From Treponema sp. (lineage in GTDB: Bacteria > Spirochaetota > Spirochaetia > Treponematales > Breznakiellaceae): DNA of 8,606 bases. Shown piece by piece: positions 7,680-8,606 of this stretch. The stretch spans positions 1 to 8,606 of the forward strand of contig JAIRUY010000173.1 of the NCBI GenBank assembly GCA_031254175.1, in the 5' to 3' direction. The notes under the pieces are model-generated. The model worked only from the letters and a program-made list of their open reading frames with translations. It searched no databases and was not told where the DNA came from. The stretch's first letter is position 1, and every line of letters starts with the position of its first letter. A program made the position numbers and the translations under genes.

Positions 7680-7708
7680 GCCGTTTTCCGGCTGCGCCGG
7701 AAAACGGC
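7680..7708 (+). repeat. Perfect 13-bp hairpin between the AAACTC and GGAGCAA blocks of rnpB
   Basis: 7680-7692 is the exact reverse complement of 7696-7708, with a TGC loop. It separates 'GTAAAACTCGAA' from 'CATCAGGAGCAAAGTC'. In E. coli the corresponding AAACTC and GGAGCAA are only a few bases apart, so this is an inserted arm. Confidence 0.8.
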
Positions 7709-7741
7709 AAACCTCATCAGGAGCAAAGTCAAGCAGCGTTA

Positions 7742-7763
7742 GCAAAAAAGCTTGCTTTTTTGC
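7742..7763 (+). repeat. A6/T6 palindromic hairpin in the P15-P17 region of rnpB
   Basis: GCAAAAAAG (7742-7750) pairs perfectly with CTTTTTTGC (7755-7763) around a CTTG loop. It lies inside a possible enclosing helix GCGTT/AACGC (7736-7740 with 7785-7789) and next to a CCGCC/GGCGG hairpin (7767-7771 with 7777-7781). GGTT at 7780-7783 is a candidate for the loop that binds the tRNA CCA end; this assignment is tentative. Confidence 0.7.
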
Positions 7764-7840
7764 CTGCCGCCTGCCCGGCGGTTAAACGCGGGTAGACTGC
7801 AAAAAAGGACCGGTAACGGTTCTTTCAGACAGATGGCAGC

Positions 7841-7871
7841 AGTGTAGTTCCCTAAAGGGGGAGACTTCACT
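7841..7871 (+). other. P19-like helix of rnpB
   Basis: AGTG/CACT and AGT/ACT pairs, with TCCC facing GGGGGA around a TAAA loop, form an imperfect hairpin directly after the P2 3' strand. This matches the position of the optional P19 helix found in some bacterial RNase P RNAs. Confidence 0.55.
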
Positions 7872-7895
7872 GGAGTTTTGTTCTGCAAAACTCCA
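7871..7895 (+). repeat. First inserted hairpin in rnpB J2/4 (10-bp stem)
   Basis: TGGAGTTTTG (7871-7880) and CAAAACTCCA (7886-7895) pair perfectly around a TTCTG loop. The hairpin follows the P19-like helix and has no counterpart in the short E. coli J2/4 linker. Confidence 0.8.
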
Positions 7896-7896
7896 A

Positions 7897-7922
7897 AACC
7901 AAAAGCCTCAAGGCTTTTGGTT
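7897..7922 (+). repeat. Second inserted hairpin in rnpB J2/4 (11-bp stem)
   Basis: AACCAAAAGCC (7897-7907) and GGCTTTTGGTT (7912-7922) pair perfectly around a TCAA loop. The stem ends exactly where the universally conserved ACAGAACCCGGC block begins (7923), and only one base separates it from the previous hairpin. Confidence 0.8.
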
Positions 7923-7940
7923 ACAGAACCCGGCTTATGG

Positions 7941-7957
7941 TTCATCGCTTTTTTTTA
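7941..7957 (+). terminator. T-run terminator at the rnpB 3' end
   Basis: The P1 3' strand (TTCATCGCTT) runs straight into eight consecutive T (7949-7956). The only stem directly before the T-run is P1, whose partner lies about 590 nt upstream, so termination would depend on closing the RNA. No separate local terminator hairpin is visible. Confidence 0.6.
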
Positions 7958-7973
7958 TTTGTGCCTTTGCTAA

Positions 7974-8002
7974 TTGACATCATTCCGAAATTTATATAGA
8001 AT
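7974..8002 (+). promoter_or_regulatory. Strong sigma70-type promoter for the TPR gene
   Basis: A perfect TTGACA (7974-7979) and TAGAAT (7997-8002) are spaced 17 nt apart, just after the rnpB T-run. They agree with the promoter type predicted from the residues of RpoD regions 2.4 and 4.2 in this window. The expected start near 8009 leaves a leader of only about 8 nt before ATG 8017. Confidence 0.75.
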
Positions 8003-8016
8003 TCCCATCAAGAATA

Positions 8017-8606
8017 ATGTTAAAAGGTAATAGTAACTCCCGTTATGGACGGAAAATATACATACTCAGAAGATTTTATACAATTACGGCGGTACTTTTT
8101 ATAATTCTGGCGGTAATTGCTTCAGTTTTTATTGCCGTACAGTTAAAAAACGGCATAAGTAACGAAAAACGTGAGTTGTTACATTTCTGGAATACAGGAG
8201 ATTTTAAAAGCGCGTATGAAATTACAAAAAACGCGCTTATTCAAAATCCTGTTGATTATTTTTTACTCACTATAAATGGTTTTTCCGCGTATCAAATGGG
8301 AATTTCCCAAATAAACAACCAAAATATGCTCAATTTTATCAATGAGAGTATTTTTTCACTGAGAAAAGCTTTAATTTTCAAAGAGGCGGCAAATGACGGA
8401 CGCATTTTTTATGTTCTTGGAAAAGCATATGTAAACAAGGGAAAAGAATACTCTGAGCTGGCGGTAAAATATCTGGAAATAGCACATAACATGTCTTATG
8501 AAGCTCACGATATTCCGGAATACTTAGGTCTTGCTTACGCGGCAAGCGGCGATTACAGAAGCAGCGTAGAAGCTTTTTCAAGAGCATTTGTTTCTGATGC
8601 TCTTCC
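8017..8606 (+). CDS. Membrane-anchored TPR protein (3' end outside window)
   Basis: The frame from ATG 8017 is open to the right edge (196 codons, no stop). A short basic start (GRKIYILRR, 11-19) is followed by one hydrophobic segment (about 22-42), so the protein is probably anchored in the inner membrane with the rest in the periplasm. TPR-like helical pairs follow: 'WNTGDFKSAYEITKNALIQNP' (58-78), a longer unit at about 113-158, and 'YLGLAYAASGDYRSSVEAFSRAF' (169-191). TPRs mediate protein-protein contacts; the partner is unknown. I recall a TPR gene next to the zinc-ribbon gene downstream of rpoD in T. pallidum. No Shine-Dalgarno precedes the start (AAGAATAATG), and the promoter is so close that the leader would be about 8 nt. 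No other start in this frame precedes the membrane segment as well. Confidence 0.85.
   Translation, partial: MLKGNSNSRYGRKIYILRRFYTITAVLFIILAVIASVFIAVQLKNGISNEKRELLHFWNTGDFKSAYEITKNALIQNPVDYFLLTINGFSAYQMGISQINNQNMLNFINESIFSLRKALIFKEAANDGRIFYVLGKAYVNKGKEYSELAVKYLEIAHNMSYEAHDIPEYLGLAYAASGDYRSSVEAFSRAFVSDAL

Larger units (their letters stand above)
7351..7950 (+). ncRNA. rnpB: RNase P RNA, bacterial type A, expanded
   Basis: This is the catalytic RNA of RNase P, which trims the 5' leader of pre-tRNAs. Conserved blocks appear in order: AGGAAAGTCCGGGCTCC (7441-7457), AGGTAAGGGTGAAA (7564-7577), GGTAAGAGC (7584-7592), GGAGCAAAGTCAA (7720-7732), GGGTAGACTGC (7790-7800) and ACAGAACCCGGCTTA (7923-7937). 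P1 pairs 7351-7363 with 7938-7950 and fixes both ends. P2 can pair 7365-7370 with 7835-7840. A P13-like hairpin with a GCAA loop (7599-7618) and a P18-like hairpin with a GTAA loop (7807-7822) are visible. At 600 nt it exceeds the usual ~350-450 nt because of large hairpins, listed separately. The core shows no obvious damage. It starts one nucleotide after the upstream stop codon and has no convincing promoter of its own, so it may be processed from a longer transcript. Helix names follow the E. coli model and are approximate in expanded parts. Confidence 0.96.

Noticed and set aside
7215..7745. 176-codon minus-strand open frame over the end of the zinc-ribbon gene and rnpB
   Set aside because: It lies opposite a clear coding sequence and a recognisable RNase P RNA, has no protein family signature, and arises from the GC-rich structured RNA and the glutamate tract.
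7742..7922. rnpB hairpins as a CRISPR array or transposon ends
   Set aside because: The hairpins differ in sequence, are irregularly spaced with no equal-length spacers, and have no nearby cas or transposase gene or target duplication.
7739..7945. 68-codon minus-strand open frame within rnpB
   Set aside because: It lies wholly within the RNase P RNA and shows no start signal or coding character.

Overview
The window looks like a core chromosomal locus of a spirochaete, most likely a Treponema-like organism. This rests on the gene order (YkgJ-type Cys-rich protein, MBL-fold hydrolase, mltG, dnaG, rpoD, coiled-coil zinc-ribbon protein, rnpB, membrane TPR protein). I recall a similar dnaG-rpoD-zinc ribbon-TPR order in Treponema pallidum, but could not check it here. 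The DNA is moderately AT-rich, all genes are on the + strand, and I see no mobile element, CRISPR array, tRNA or rRNA gene.

Layout. Positions 1-129 hold the last 42 codons of a TPR-type protein. It overlaps a small Cys-rich YkgJ-family gene (126-623) by 4 nt. Next come an MBL-fold metallo-hydrolase (637-1602), the endolytic transglycosylase mltG (1615-2709, TTG start), DNA primase dnaG (2723-4582) and the primary sigma factor rpoD (4586-6466). Gaps of 3-13 nt and Shine-Dalgarno sites lying next to or inside the previous gene point to one transcript. After 40 nt containing a sigma70-like promoter comes a coiled-coil/zinc-ribbon protein of the HP0958/CT398 type (6507-7349). One nucleotide after its stop codon begins the RNase P RNA gene (7351-7950), which ends in a T-run. 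A near-consensus promoter (TTGACA-17-TAGAAT) then drives a membrane-anchored TPR gene (8017 onward) that is cut by the right edge.

Function. This is a version of the bacterial macromolecular-synthesis locus (dnaG-rpoD), linking replication priming and housekeeping transcription with cell-wall strand termination (MltG) and tRNA 5' maturation (RNase P). The usual rpsU partner is not next to dnaG here; mltG sits in its place.

Most unusual content. The RNase P RNA is about 600 nt between its P1 strands, against roughly 350-450 nt for most bacterial type A RNAs. The extra length is mostly near-perfect hairpins placed between conserved core blocks, including two in tandem just before the 3' conserved block. 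The conserved core looks intact, so I read these as peripheral expansions of a working ribozyme, possibly captured palindromic repeats. The direct abutment of rnpB to a stop codon, and the very short predicted leader of the TPR gene, also deserve a look.
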